A stretch of 64,000 nucleotides of DNA from Terana coerulea (Eukaryota; Basidiomycota; Agaricomycetes; Polyporales; Phanerochaetaceae). The translations under genes and the position numbers were made by a program. Numbering within the stretch: position 1 is the first letter of the stretch; every line of letters starts with the position of its first letter. The stretch is taken from the NCBI GenBank assembly GCA_024811115.1, contig JAKOGH010000801.1, positions 120,524 through 184,523 on the forward strand. Direction: 5' to 3'. A model generated the notes under the pieces. It did not search any database. It was not told where the DNA came from and was given only the letters and a program-made list of their open reading frames with translations. This document shows, one piece after another, positions 1 to 12,021 of this stretch.

Positions 1-79
1 CGAGTTTGCACAATACTACCTCTATGTTGTACTAATGCTTGACCACTAGTTTGCTGGTTCGTTATCATCTCCTTTACAG

Positions 80-679
80 GCGTGAGAGTCCTGTGTACCT
101 ACGAGAAATGTCCTATGGGGGCTCAGAGATCCAACTCGGGGTGTTCGCTCGTCAAGATATTCCCGCCGCCTCGTGCATTCTGGAGCTCAGCTCCTCAATG
201 TCCTCCGACTTGGTGTCTCGTAGTAAGGAGTGCAGTACATCTATCATTTCCAGCACTTCCAAGCAACGTGGCCCAACGGGCGACCGCTTGATATTGGGGC
301 CTTTCAGGTTCGTAAATCATGACTGCAATCCAAACTGCCAGGTATGTGAGCATTCAAGCCAGAGACCAGAGTCGCTAAGCCAGGGTAGAATAGATACTTA
401 TATCCCATTCCCGACAGCCACGCTTGCACCATCATGACCATCGCGCCTATCGCCGTGGGCGAGCAAATCACCATCAGCTACACTCGACAAGGGTTTTATG
501 ATGAAGGCTGCCTTTGCCGCACTTGCAATCCGACAAACCCTCCATCGCTGCGGCCTAAGAAGCCTCATCCACAGCCTCAGAGGTACGATCCCATGTACAA
601 GGGAAAGCGCACACATAGAGGAAGGAGGATACAGGTCGCTTCTAGAGCGGCCTTTCTCAGCACAATTTCGCAGACTTAG
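80..679 (+). CDS. SET-domain protein, 3' part (5' exons lie outside the window)
   Basis: An acceptor (ctttacag, ending at 79) opens an exon at 80, so the first 79 bases are intron and the gene starts upstream of the window. The exon reads a SET-domain core: a G-x-FARQDIPA stretch, then the cofactor/active-site motif NHDCNPNC near 316-338. The second exon (about 400-679) carries the end of the SET fold (PIAVGEQITISY) and a post-SET Cys cluster (GCLCRTC) that binds zinc in this family. SET proteins transfer methyl groups to lysines, usually on histones. The spacing of NHDCNPNC and CLCRTC resembles the KMT5/SUV4-20 group, but that assignment is inference. A donor gtatgtgag lies at 342. The acceptor is unresolved: the family-like reading PIPDSHAC starts near 404, and no AG gives the right phase, so one base may be missing. 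Stop at 677-679. Confidence 0.8.
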
Positions 680-1388
680 ATTCAAGAGCTACCTTAAAGA
701 GTCAAGGGTTAAGCGGGAAGTATACGTGGGTTGATTTGTCTGAGTAGTGTGCTCTGCTAGGAATATTGTGGTACAACTAATAAGATTTAATCACTTTCTA
801 CCTTAACAATTGCCATCTCACTCGCGGATGGCTATGCAGTGTCTGACTCCATCGCCGGAGAGGCTGGCATACGGAAGGGATTCCAACTGTCTTTCAGACA
901 GACTCGCAAGCATAAGCTAGTAATCCCTCACATGCCACACATACCAGAAACACCAACTTTCTTACATTTTTACACTTTTGCTGAAGGTTCTAGAATATCT
1001 GAATCATAATACAGTACTAGTAGTGTGGCAAGCAGCTCCGTCTTTCTTTGCAGTGTTTAATTCAGTGACTTGCCTTATTGAGAAATTGGCCTCAGGCAAA
1101 CGCCAAACAAATTCGAGTAGCCATAAGGCAACCAAAGGGTAGCTTGGCTAGATGGCTCCAGCAGCAGATCATTTCGTGGAGTCCAATTCTTTGCGAGAAC
1201 CAGCTGCAGCGCCACGAAGGTATGTGACAGTGACATACCAAAACAAGGGTGTTACGTAAGTTCCCAGCGCCAAAACATGAACTGTATAGTTTATGACCGA
1301 TTTGGGAGTCGCCATCACCGCCCGCCGGAAACTCTAGCCAGTCAAGCACGCCGCCGCCGCCCTCGACGACCTCAAGACCACATTCAAG
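680..1388. other. Intergenic: SET-gene 3' region and eL43 promoter
   Basis: No open frame with family-like content was seen on either strand. The right-hand part (about 1310-1388) is a C-rich leader immediately before the eL43 start, probably its 5' UTR. No clear TATA box was found. Confidence 0.5.
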
Positions 1389-2006
1389 ATGGTGAGTACG
1401 CCGTTCATGCCCACGAACGGCCAAAATGCTGATGGTGTGCTTTATCCTCCCAGACAAAACGCACTCGCAAGGTTGGCGTTACCGGCAAGTACGGTACTGT
1501 GAGTACACGAACTTCTCATGGGACATCGGTGGAGGGGTTGGCGAGGGGGAAATGGCCATGACGACCGAACTTGATTGGACATGGCTGATATGAGATTATG
1601 GCTATAGCGTTACGGTGCTTCCCTCCGTAAGCAAGTGAAGAAGGTGCGTCTTGAAGTCCTACGAGCCATTCCCCGAGATTGACCAAGGGCTTTGCTGTTA
1701 GATGGAAATCACGCAGCACGCGCGATACACTTGCACCTTCTGCGGCAAGGCAAGTTTGACCGGCACCTGGCCATGAAGGAGCACACTTATCTTCTCGTCT
1801 CTCAGGACTCCGTGAAGCGCCAGGCGGTTGGCATCTGGAAGTGCAAGGCTTGCGCCAAGACCGTCGCGGGCGGTGCCTGGACCGTTACCACCACAGCAGC
1901 GGCGACAGTCAGGAGGTGTGTTATGCGTCACTTCGACTATACTTTCTCATAATGACGTCCATGCGACAGTACTGTCCGTCGTCTGCGCGAGTTGACCGAG
2001 GCATAG
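1389..2006 (+). CDS. RPL43: 60S ribosomal protein eL43 (L37a)
   Basis: Six exons (1389-1391, 1454-1498, 1608-1643, 1702-1749, 1806-1915, 1970-2006) join in phase to exactly 92 residues, the normal length of eL43. The first exon is only the ATG, as is common in fungal ribosomal protein genes. The product begins [15 protein letters not shown] and carries the zinc-ribbon pairs CTFC and CKAC that hold zinc in the large ribosomal subunit, followed by the conserved KTVAGGAW. The intron at 1750-1805 starts with gcaagt, a GC-AG intron with otherwise perfect donor consensus; it falls between the two Cys pairs of the zinc ribbon. All other introns are GT-AG. The frame is intact throughout, unlike several neighbours. 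Confidence 0.97.
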
Positions 2007-2358
2007 GGTGTTTCGTCAGATCGTTTCTTCATGCTTTGCTCTCGCATTTTCCTTATTGTCGTATGCATGTAAAACCACACCCTTATGGCACGCCCATACC
2101 ATGCCCAAACGGAATATCCTGAGTGAATCCATTATGAACTTAGAATTCGTGCGGTCTGCGGTGTGTTGGCTCATGCTCTCGCTGTCTGGACAGAGGTGTA
2201 TTATAAGGTTCTTCCATCACGGTCATGTCAAAGAATCCCCCCGGGCAATTGCGGTCAAAGGTGTTTCATTGCGACTACAGCCATACTACAAACAATGTAA
2301 TATAACAATCGTACAGGCTCTTGCAATTCGCATTACATTAGGTTACTTGTGCGCATCA
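2007..2358. other. Convergent 3' spacer between eL43 and the CCCH gene
   Basis: A 352-base gap between two genes that end towards each other. It is AT-richer than the flanks and presumably holds both 3' UTRs. No gene was seen in it. Confidence 0.5.
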
Positions 2359-3848
2359 CTAGGCGGGATCTTCTCCCTCGCCCTCTGCTTCCTCAGCGTC
2401 CTCTTCGCCTTCGGATTCCTCATCTTCGTCTTCATCGTCTTCATCGTCCGACTCGCTCTCATGGAAAGTCAGGGAGATGAACTCGTCACCTAGCTGAGCA
2501 TCTTCGGCCGTGAGCACCTGTGAGCCAGCAGTAGCACGAGAATCAAGGTCAGGCGCAGAAGAACCAGCATGTTCAACCATTCGGTCGTTCGCCAAGGTGC
2601 CGTCGCTGGAGGTGGTGTCCTTGGCGGCCGGACGTGGTCTGTTCCTGTTGGCGCGGATAACGTGCGGTAGCTTGCATCTCTTAGTCGTACAGCTGCCTTT
2701 CTCAGCGAAATCGGGGCACTCGCGGACATGTTGATGTTCGCAGTCGAGGCCCTTCTCACAGTACCCGAGCACCGCAAAGTCCCGACACACGCCTTCTCGA
2801 GCACCAACCCGAACATGGGGGAACGGGCAGTTGGCTCTCGTGCATCGGCCTGCGTTCGCGAAATGCACGCACAGTGGGGTGCGCTCCGGAGTCGGGTCAT
2901 GCGAGAGGGGGCAAGTCTGGGCGGTGTTGGTGCAGCTTCCCTGCAAGAATGGCCAACAAATGGCGATCTTGTCCGGGTCGTGCTTGTAGGCACACGTGAG
3001 ACCTCGTGTGCATGCTCCTGTTTACACCAAAGGTGAGCGACCATACAGGATAAGACATGCGACGCACCTGTGGTCGTGAACTGGGGGCAAGGTTTGTCGA
3101 CGTACTTGCGGCGACGACCTCTATCATGCGATGAATGGTAAGTAAAGCACGACTATTGGTAACAGCTACGTACCCTGGTTGAAACGGTCGGCGGGTATTG
3201 TTAAGTGTCATGTTCCGGTTGGTCGGTCGTCCACGGCGGTTAACCTTTGGCTTGTAGGGTCTTGCATTGAGAGCGGCGGCTTTGGTCCTAGCGAAGGAAG
3301 CGTTGGGCAGAGAAGGCTTGATGGCTGGAGCTTTAGGCTGCAAGCCTACGACTGCAAGGGAATTGTTAGTATTCAGGGATTATGTCCCCCAAACGCGCTA
3401 GAGAAAGTGTGAAGACATACGGTCTTTGCGAACCAACGACCGACCTGACGACTGAAAAGCCACGCCACCAATGACTACATCACGCTTCTCCACTGTGCTT
3501 GGTGGTTTAGGAGCAACTTGCGGGGGAACACTTGCGGGTCTTGAGGCGATCTTGCTGGGAGGCTTGTAGTTCGGGTTCACGTATACGTTGTTCCTGGGTC
3601 GGGCACTAGGATGGAACTCTGTCGTAGTCGGCTTCGGATTATATTCTGTAGTCTTCCGTCGATTAATAGCACCTACGAGAAAGTCAGCTTTCTGAGCATT
3701 TCTGAGTAATCTCAGCCCAAATGAACCAGTTGCTCAAGCTCGACTTCGAACAACCTCCCAGGCGAGGTGGTAGAAGCGACGAGTACTAACCTGTTAGACG
3801 TTCAATTTCTGCCTTCAAGGCTGCCGCAGATGTTGACGGGCTGTCCAT
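2359..3848 (-). CDS. Five-finger CCCH zinc-finger protein (ZC3H3/Red5-like)
   Basis: Five exons on the minus strand (3791-3848, 3421-3672, 3174-3351, 3068-3120, 2359-3017) join in phase to 399 residues. The start is MDSPSTSAAALKAEIERL, a short helix as in ZC3H3-type proteins. A basic, low-complexity middle follows, then five tandem CCCH fingers starting at CPQFTTTGAC and ending at CPDFAEKGSC with spacings near C-x7/8-C-x4/6-C-x3-H. The tail is very acidic (DDEDDEDEDEESEGEED). In known relatives (human ZC3H3, fission yeast Red5) this array acts in nuclear mRNA export, polyadenylation and RNA surveillance. The five-finger order with an N-terminal helix supports that group, but the exact orthology is inferred. 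Phase is consistent at every junction and no frame break was found. Confidence 0.88.
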
Positions 3849-4095
3849 GATTGTTATCGAAGGGGTAAGAAACAAGAAACGACGCCGTCGAGCGACTTAC
3901 ACACCGCAGACTGACTAAGCGTTACGATAACCCGCCACAGCACGCCAAATATGGAAGGTCTGCAAGTTGCAATACATTCCTCCCGAGGATGTCGGTCTCA
4001 CTGGTCTGATCCTGCAGTCATAGGGTAAATGAGCCAGAAGTAGAAGTAATAAGTACGCATGTTAATTGAAGGGCCGTATATTTTTGCTACCAATT

Positions 4096-7000
4096 CTAGC
4101 GACGTTTATCTGTTACTCGTACAGGTTTGAAGCGTGTCACAACCACATGGCTTGCTCTTCTCCACAGGCCAGCTTTGTGAGGTTTCTCACCATCGTCCTC
4201 CGACGCTGTTGCAGTTGCGATGAGGTCGCTGGCGTCCTGATGGCCAGTACCAGGCCCAATCTCTGCGGGCTCTAGGTCATCTTGCCCAAGAGGAGTTACC
4301 TCCGAGTCAGACGAAATAGAATGTGGCTTCGGCTCCGGGAAGGAGGGAGCGTTTGCCTTCTCCTGAGCATCAGCGCCGTGGACGGATGACACCAGGTTGA
4401 GCTTCCTCATCTGTTCTTCGAGCGCATAGATACGTGCTTTCAATTCCTCAACCACTATGGCTGATAACGCGACACCGTCGCTGTCCTGGACTGGTGTCGG
4501 CTGCACAAATGCCATACCTTCGACTGAAGGCAGTCGAGAGTGAACGCTCTGCAGACAGGTTTCGAGCCGAAGGAGCTTCGCCTGCAGGTCACTGTTGACT
4601 TCTACCAGCCGCGCAATGTGAGTGTCACTGTGCAAAGACATCCGGCGGACTATATCTTCTTCCATTCTTTGCAGACGGCTATGCAGTGCGGCAATTTGAC
4701 CAGCCATATCCGCCAAAGCACTGTGTGGACTGGGCCCGGTGCTGGGTTCAGTTATGGGCTGCAGAAAGTCACCAATGGGTGGCAATCTCGTCAACGGGGG
4801 GAATGCGGTACCCTGTGGTTGCATCGGAGGCGTCGCAGGACGTGAGGGCGATACCCTCAGTGACATTGGCGGCGACGCAGGGTGATGAGACTGCATCGGT
4901 AATGTTGGGGTAGTAGGCGGTAAGAAAGGTTGGAAACCAGCCGGAAGAAAGTGAGAAGGGGATGCCCGAGGCGGTGAGGATCGCTGACCAACGTCATCCA
5001 ATCCAGCCGATGACACGGAGCTCAGTGTATCGCTCCTTGTCGGCACGACGTAACGCGATTCCAAACCAGTGTCCGCTGCCCAGCGAACTGTCCTGTCCGA
5101 CGGAGGTTGTGTTTGCAGGGAATCCTGCCGCAACGAATCTGCTTGTACAGGCGGATGGTGCGCAACGGGCATGACGTGGGAAGGCCCACAGTTTGCGTTG
5201 CAGGCGCTCGTGGCAAGGGGACAGCATGTACGAAGCTGGGGTTGACGGGTGACCTTGTGCCCGACCCTGCGTGCAAAGTATCCAGTGAATTGTTACGAGT
5301 TGCGATGGCTCCAAACATTGGCGGCGAGACGGGCAAGGGGACTTGCCAAGGACTTAGTGCAGTCATCGGTGGGCCAGCGGGGAAACCGACCATATGTGTG
5401 GGTGGAGGCGAAGGTCGCTGCAGCCACTCCATGAAGTTGAATGGGTCCCCAGTAAATTCATAATCGTCGGGCATTGCGCTTTCTGGGGGCTCTACGAGCA
5501 TCGACATGGGAGACTCCACTCGTGTGGAACCCAAGGGCTTTGTCGGCGAAGGGAGAGGCATGTCATGACCGCGGGGCCGGGTCGAGACAACAAGCACCAA
5601 ATCGTGAGACCAATGATGTTTGCTCTGGCCAGCGGTGGTGGCTGAGCCACCTGTGTCCAGAAGGCTGACGCCTTCGAGATCAGTCGCCATGCCAGTGTTT
5701 GGATCGTCAGAGTTTGACTGCCGGCGCTTCCAGACATCTTCTAGAACCAATACATTTATCTGCTTTTCTTGCGCCAAGTTGCAATCCTGGCATATGTATG
5801 TTCTCTCTGCTGATGAATGGTCTATGATACTTCTTTTGTATGTGTCAGGAATGGCACTCACCCAGCTTGCAACCCAAGCAAAACCAGAAAGGAAGTTTGA
5901 CAGGGTAGCCGCATAAACCGCAGCTCGGGAAAAGGCCGCTCCCAATTCCGTAAAAAGCGCCGCTTATTGATGAAGTATCCTCTAAGACGTGGCGGTCATC
6001 TTGATCTTCGACTCGAGCATGGACTTGGGCCTGCATATGTGCTTCTTTCCGGGCATCCCAGAATACCATGCTATCCCTTTTGTTGTGGGTGAAGCGTCGA
6101 AGCTGCAAAAATGCATGATATTTGGATTCGCACAGCGCAGCAGCGCAATCCAGGCGGAGGTCCTCGAAGAGGCACTTGGCGCAGCAGTCCGTGGTCTTAC
6201 CATGCTTCAAGTGACCCGTTTCTTCGCGGCAATCGAGGCATAGCAACCTGGTCATATTGATTGTCCGCTTTTTGCATTTGTCGCACATGACAGGCCTATA
6301 AACATCCCCACTCAGCTTCGAAAAATGGGCGAGCAGTTGTGCTCACGTATGAATGATTTGTCTGCGAACGATATGATCAACAACGGAGCAGACGAATATC
6401 TTCTTCTCCAAGGGACAGGTCGAGTTAAGCTGGTGAATCGCTTTCATAGACATGGCTCGCAAAGGCCTGAGACTTCCTCGACGTCGAGCTCCTCGAGTAC
6501 CGGGTTGAACAATATCTTCAAATGAGTCATCACCACGTGCCGCTTTCGAGACAGCCTCCTCAGCCATCCGCAGGAATGTGTGGTCAGAGTCGCTCTCTGG
6601 TGCCATGACGCCCTGCTCGACACAGAGTTGGACAAACGCGTGCAATTCGTTATTGGGGTTGGTGACAAGGTCTTGGACGCTTTTGCGGGTCCACGAGGGT
6701 TCTGAGAGGCTAGGGGTCGGCGGGAGAACTGCGACAGCAGGCGTCTCCGACGTCACGAACATCAATACCGAAGACTCTTGCACGTTGCTTTGTGCGTATG
6801 TCGATTCGCCCAAGTCTTCGTACAGATAGACATAACGATACTTATAACACCAAGTCAATATACGGGAATGCATCTGACACAGTCACTCACCAATCCGTAA
6901 GAAAAAGAGACCAAATGCTTTCGAATATCAGTGTCGTCGTCGGTGTCAAGCATAACTGTCGCTCTTGATGAGATCCAAGTCAACGATCGCATGCGGACTG

Positions 7001-9651
7001 CATAACTTACCTTTCATTGCATCAACGCGACGATAGCTCGATCGCAACAACGTCCAGAACGATTGCCGTAAACCATACACCTGTCCTCGCTGCAGCGGGA
7101 TCTGTGCCGAGTCTTCGACCATGGCCAAGCAACGCTCGAGCAATAAGTACAAGAGAGGAAGAATGCACTGTTATAGCTTTAGCTTACGAAGGATATCCAG
7201 ACAACAATGAAGTACCTGATCCATCTGTTTATTCCCTATCACCAAGCTGAGTGTGTTAGGTGCATCGAGTTCAAAAGCAATATTTTGCAGACTGCTCTTG
7301 AGGTCCTCCTCGTCGGCCATCTTCAAGTCTTGATATTTCCTGAAGAGCGCTTGGAGACCTTCATCCCATATCACTTCCTCCACGACGTCATGGATGCCAG
7401 ACAGAAGGCAGTCGCAGGAGTAGAAGACACCCTCCCCATTAGCTTCTGAATATATGCGCGGTTCACCGGCAGTACATCGGCTACTGTTTCTCGCAGCGTG
7501 TTGAGGACCTTCTTGATGCGATTGTAGTAATGCTTCATTACGAGCTTAGTGCCTGCATTGCCAAGAAAGCAGTAAGACAACGTAGAAATTGATGAGCGAG
7601 AATGACAACGCGGTCGTACCTATTGTCCAATATGTTAACCAATGTGCAAGGCTAACAAATATATTGAATATAACGGCACTGTAGAATCGAAAGACCAACG
7701 AACCTCCAGTTAGTCGGGCGAACTGCTGAGAAGCTGTTCAATTCCGCGACAGTGACGTAGCCGGACGCATCAACATCTATAGCGTCGAGCAGCCTTTGCT
7801 TCACGCTGGGATTGAGATAACTCGATGTCCAGCCGTCTTGAATAACCCATGGCGATGGGGAGAACGACGGCTGTGCCCAGTTGCTCTGTGACGAACTGCC
7901 GTTTGGCGACAAGCACCGTTCTGAAGCGAACTTGAGTATCCCGGTGATCACTTTCTCCGCCTTGACACGTCCCTTTTCCCGCCATCCCTAGATGACGATG
8001 ATTCTGCTCTCAGTGTGCTGGTCAGATATCACGAGTGGCAGCGTACCATTTCCAGCCAAAACTCACGCAGCTCCTGGATGTCCGATGACCACCATACGTA
8101 AGTCTTCAAACGAGCTACTGCTATAATGCTCTGCTTACCGGATCGTTTATTTGTGGTCTTCGATCTCCACCTACGGCTTCCCGGTTCAACCGAAATGTCT
8201 CCACCAAATCATTCTGCAGCCGGTCCATGAGCAGCTTGAACTTTTTCTCGAACGTGTCCTGGGAGTCGCGGAGCGCCGCCGTCACGGTGAGTTGCAGATC
8301 GTCTCCGACCTGATCATGAAGGCTTATAACTCGTGAAATTAGCCTGTCTTCCCTGTCCGCCCCGATGGCTTCACTCCGCACGTCGAGCTCCTGACGCAGG
8401 CTTTCGTCCTTCCACACCTTCTCGGCGCCTCCATTCTTGTCAATCCACTCCAATAGCTTGCGCTCTTCAGGCGACCGCAGCGTGGCAAATTCTACTAGCA
8501 TGGTGGTGACCTTCCCATCAACCCTGGCCAGCGTAACGTTCGTCTTCTTCGCCTCAAGGCTAGATAGCAACACGAGATCCTTGTGCAGCTCTTCTTTGTG
8601 ATTGGCAAATGCCTGCGCGAAATCTGTCAAGGTCGCCTCCCACTGAAAACTGGTCAAGACCCTCACTGCATGCTCCGGATAAGTACAAGTTCAAATGAGA
8701 AGCTGGGATGACATTACACAGCAGGGGCTTGTTTTGGAAGCCATCGCATCTCCCCGCACATCTCTTGATATCGTCGGCGATAGACTTCATCCGGAAGGAC
8801 AGACGGTTCTCAATACTTTCTTCGTGCGCAGCATTGCTTTTCGAGATGTGCCGCAGCCTAACATGTCGGTGAGCAATGAGCATCACACATGATTGCATGA
8901 CGAACGCGGGCTCACATGCTCACTGTAGACATCATGCTGCACATCTCAGCGTGCAACGCCAGCACCCGTCTGTCGTTTTCGCGCCGCGTCATCTCCAGGT
9001 TGATCGCTGTCTTAAACGCCAGGGCCGCCACTGTGACGCGCACAGTCAAGCACCGTACACACGCACGCCGAGAGGGAAATCGTACCGGCGATAAATGGAT
9101 GTATCTTTGACACTTCGTCCAGGATGTTCATCAAGGGGACACAGTTTGCCTTCACATTGTCCACACCGAAGACGAAGACCTGCTCAAGAGGTGTCGAGTT
9201 TGTCCCGTCGTCAAGGACTTCGTTTGCGTCGTCTGCGGCGGTCTTCGTTCTCTCAACTAAGAACAGTCAACACATTGCGACATATCGAAACGACTAATCA
9301 CTGACCTGCATCTTCCGTACGGGACGACCGCGAGGAAGGTAAATGAGATCCCAAAGTATACAATGCCCCGCCGGCCTCGTTGAGGTGCTGAGACATATCG
9401 TCGGTTTCTCCGTCACCGTTCATGATAACCAGATTCTCGGAGAATGCGGGAACGGGGAGGAAAGGAAGTTGAGATGCGAAGGGATGGAGAGCCGTGGTGG
9501 GTTGGTAGAGTCCTGTCCAGCCACGGCCCGGGGACGCGCAGCCGGGAAAACTAGGACATGAAGTCCATGCATCCAAGGATTGACAGTTTTCCGTGCCTCT
9601 GTGAGGCTCTGTCATGTAACTTCTCGTATCACAGATGGTGATGAGCGCCAT
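4096..9651 (-). CDS. Large EF-hand protein with N-terminal helical domain and C-terminal zinc clusters
   Basis: Fifteen exons (9306-9651, 9086-9256, 8916-9030, 8718-8857, 8139-8665, 8047-8073, 7704-7987, 7620-7651, 7216-7552, 7011-7167, 6891-6955, 6347-6840, 5862-6295, 5317-5806, 4096-5266) join to about 1,596 residues if one base is added in exon 9. The order is a Ser/Pro-rich start; a helical region (NILDEVSKIHPFIAVAALAFK, about 165-185) typical of an Agaricomycete family; a long coiled-coil stretch; an EF-hand-like loop DVDASGYVTVAEL (about 512-524) followed by PTNWSLAHW; then a C-terminal half with Cys pairs CDKC...CLDC and CGLC...CLGC...CQDC that look zinc-binding; and a Pro-rich tail with a final coiled coil. 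Function is unknown. The frame shifts by one base near 7470, after LPVNR; both flanking frames are open there, so the exact site is uncertain. Exon 6 is only 27 nt. Confidence 0.75.
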
Positions 9652-10826
9652 GTTGATGTCCTGTGATCGTCTTGAACCGGTTCTGATGTGCCTGGCATGA
9701 CCGAAAGTGATGCTATAAGAAAGCGTGTTGTAAGCAAGGTATTTCTGAAACGGGTGGTGCGCATGAAAGTATCAGAGACCAACTTCTCAACGAAATTGGC
9801 GAATACTGACCTATGATATATACTGAACCCCTAAAGCTCCAACAAGCCTTAAACCACTGACCAGTAGAAGCTAAACAACCATCTCGTTTGTTGAAGTGGG
9901 CTTGCTATAGAGGACAGTATTTCACTGACTGTGCGACATTGAACGATACATCGATTGAAATTCATCGAAGGAGACCGGGGCGGAAGTGTCTAAAAACAAT
10001 TATCTGTTGTCTGCGGGATGTCTCCGGGTGGATGACGCTGTCCATGTGATCTCAAGCTCGTTCAAGTTGCAGTTGTCCAAGAATTTTCAACAGCAAACAA
10101 CCACATAAGAGATCCCTGCAGTGAAGCAATTTCAGAAGCAATCAATTGAGATATTGCAAGGACAAGGATTTACACAATAATCTCGAGCCGCGCCGATTCG
10201 GAGCCCAATACGAGGGTAGTCTGTGTCTGCCAATCCGAGGAGGATTCGGCGCCAAGTAACAGTGGTCTGAAGTGAGCAGATGTACAACAGCTCAGCCTGG
10301 AGCTAGCTCCATTCATTGTGTTGCGCACTGGTTTCAAACGGCTTGAAGTTATGTGTAGGATGTCACTTGCTCCTCCACATCGTACGTTTTCATGTGCTGC
10401 AGTTCATATCTGCAGACATCTTGTTAACCTGCAAGCACGGTTGAATATACTTCGTTATACGGAGAGAGAGCGCGTATACACCCACTTATTATTATTCCTC
10501 GTGCTTCCTTTTAGAAGCAAAAAGAAAACAAGCTTCACGCCTATCCGCACTCGTAAAGTACGAGTCCACATACCCACCTTACCAAGCCGCGTGTACCTCG
10601 TCCAAGCAGGCAACGACAAGCATGCATAGAGCAAGCGGATTTTCGACATCTCATTTTACTTCAGAAGTCGGTTTCCAAGGTGTCTAACATGAACCTCACT
10701 CGAGAGGCTACCCCAAGCACATTCTCTGGCATTGAATTCGCATGAGGCGTAGGAGATGCATCTGTAGAGTAGAGGCATCAAAGCTCCACCTCTCAAAGAT
10801 CTGCTAGACACTGACCTATAAACAGC
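9652..10826. other. Intergenic, about 1.2 kb
   Basis: This spacer holds the promoter of the EF-hand gene on the right of its start and the 3' region of COQ3. Short open frames exist (for example 10318-10629), but none shows a family motif or splice-supported extension. Confidence 0.45.
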
Positions 10827-12021
10827 TTAATCCTTCGGCCTCCTTGCCCAAAACAAGTAATTACACTTCTCTGCCCAGGCCGCCCCTCTCGGCGCAAGCA
10901 CCCACTCGCCGCTCCAAGGCACATACACCATCCCTCTCACCTCCGCCTCCACCCGCGCCGGGGTATTCGGCGATACGATCCATGGCCTACCGGGCTCCCC
11001 GGAACGCGTCGGAGCACGATACGCGCGGAAGAAGCCCTCGAGCTCGGCCGGGGTCGACATATTTCGCGTACGTGTGCGTGCCGCGGGAGACGCGCTGCAA
11101 GACCTGCTCCGCCGCGAAGATCGTGAGCAAGTACGCGAGCGGCGTGCGCGCAATCGTCGAGAGGAAGAGATGTCCGCCGGGCTGGTGCAGGCAGTTATGT
11201 TAGTAAGAGAAATTGTACATAAAAGATACGCATATACCCACTTTAACGAGTTGTGCGCAGCTGTCCAGGAACCCGCGCGGGTTGTCGACGTGCTCGAGCA
11301 CCTCCATCGAGCACACGACGTCGAAGGACGCCGGGCCGCGCTCTGCGAGCAGGTCCTCGACGGATGTGTGCTTGTATGCTAGTGAGCTGCGGCGAGCGGG
11401 AACGGCGCTGTGAGCGGTAGAGAGAGAGGGGTCGGCCGCGGCATGCAGAGATGCAATGGAGATATTAGACGGCGAGGCGTCGATGCCGAGTGTGTTTGCA
11501 CCCATGCGGGCCAGACTCTAATAAGCGGATTCGTCAAAGGCCAACGTAAGTGTTAAAGTGTATGTAGGTACGTACCTCACTCAGAAGTCCTCCTCCACAT
11601 CCTACATCCAAGACATCCCGACCATGCAATATTGTCGCCTCGTTCACTTGCGCATTCACATCATCTTCCAGCGCCATCTCTGTCTACCCAGATCAGCGCC
11701 CCACTCTTACTTACCTTATACCATCCCGTAAACGGAGCCGCTATGCACGCAAGGACTCACCAGTTTCTCCCTCACGAACCGCATCCGGACAGGGTTCATA
11801 CGATGCAGCATCTGGAACTCGCCCCTCTCGTCCCACCACTGCGCGGAAAGCCGCGAGAAATGTGCAATCTCATCCTGGTTGATTGTTGACTGTGCCTGCG
11901 CGGTGTCGAGTGTCGTGGAGAACGCCGCGGCGTGCCCCCAGCGTGGGCTCAGCGGTCTGAATGATGTGCGAGGATAGCGGAGAGCTGGTGGTATCCGAGA
12001 GACGTTCCGGGCCGTAAACAT
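10827..12021 (-). CDS. COQ3: Polyprenyl-dihydroxybenzoate O-methyltransferase (ubiquinone biosynthesis, mitochondrial)
   Basis: Four exons (11761-12021, 11576-11677, 11242-11517, 10827-11181). The start chosen at 12021 gives an Arg-rich, acid-free leader (MFTARNVSRIPPALRYP) as expected for mitochondrial import. Exon 2 holds the S-adenosylmethionine motif LDVGCGGGLLSE; exon 3 has GIDAS, the acidic loop after the second strand, and VVCSMEVLEHV; the last exon has PGGHLFLSTIARTP and the family tail EWVLAPRGAAW...CNYLFW. The enzyme makes both O-methylations of coenzyme Q on the inner mitochondrial membrane. Near 11046-11056 (cggccggggtc) the frame slips by one extra base between KYVD and PAELEGFF; downstream sequence is fully family-like. 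Because the gene is needed for respiration, an assembly indel in the G run is the simplest reading. Confidence 0.92.

Noticed and set aside
10318..10629. Open frame of 103 codons in the spacer left of COQ3
   Set aside because: No motif, no splice-supported extension, and an overlapping frame on the other strand. Composition explains it.
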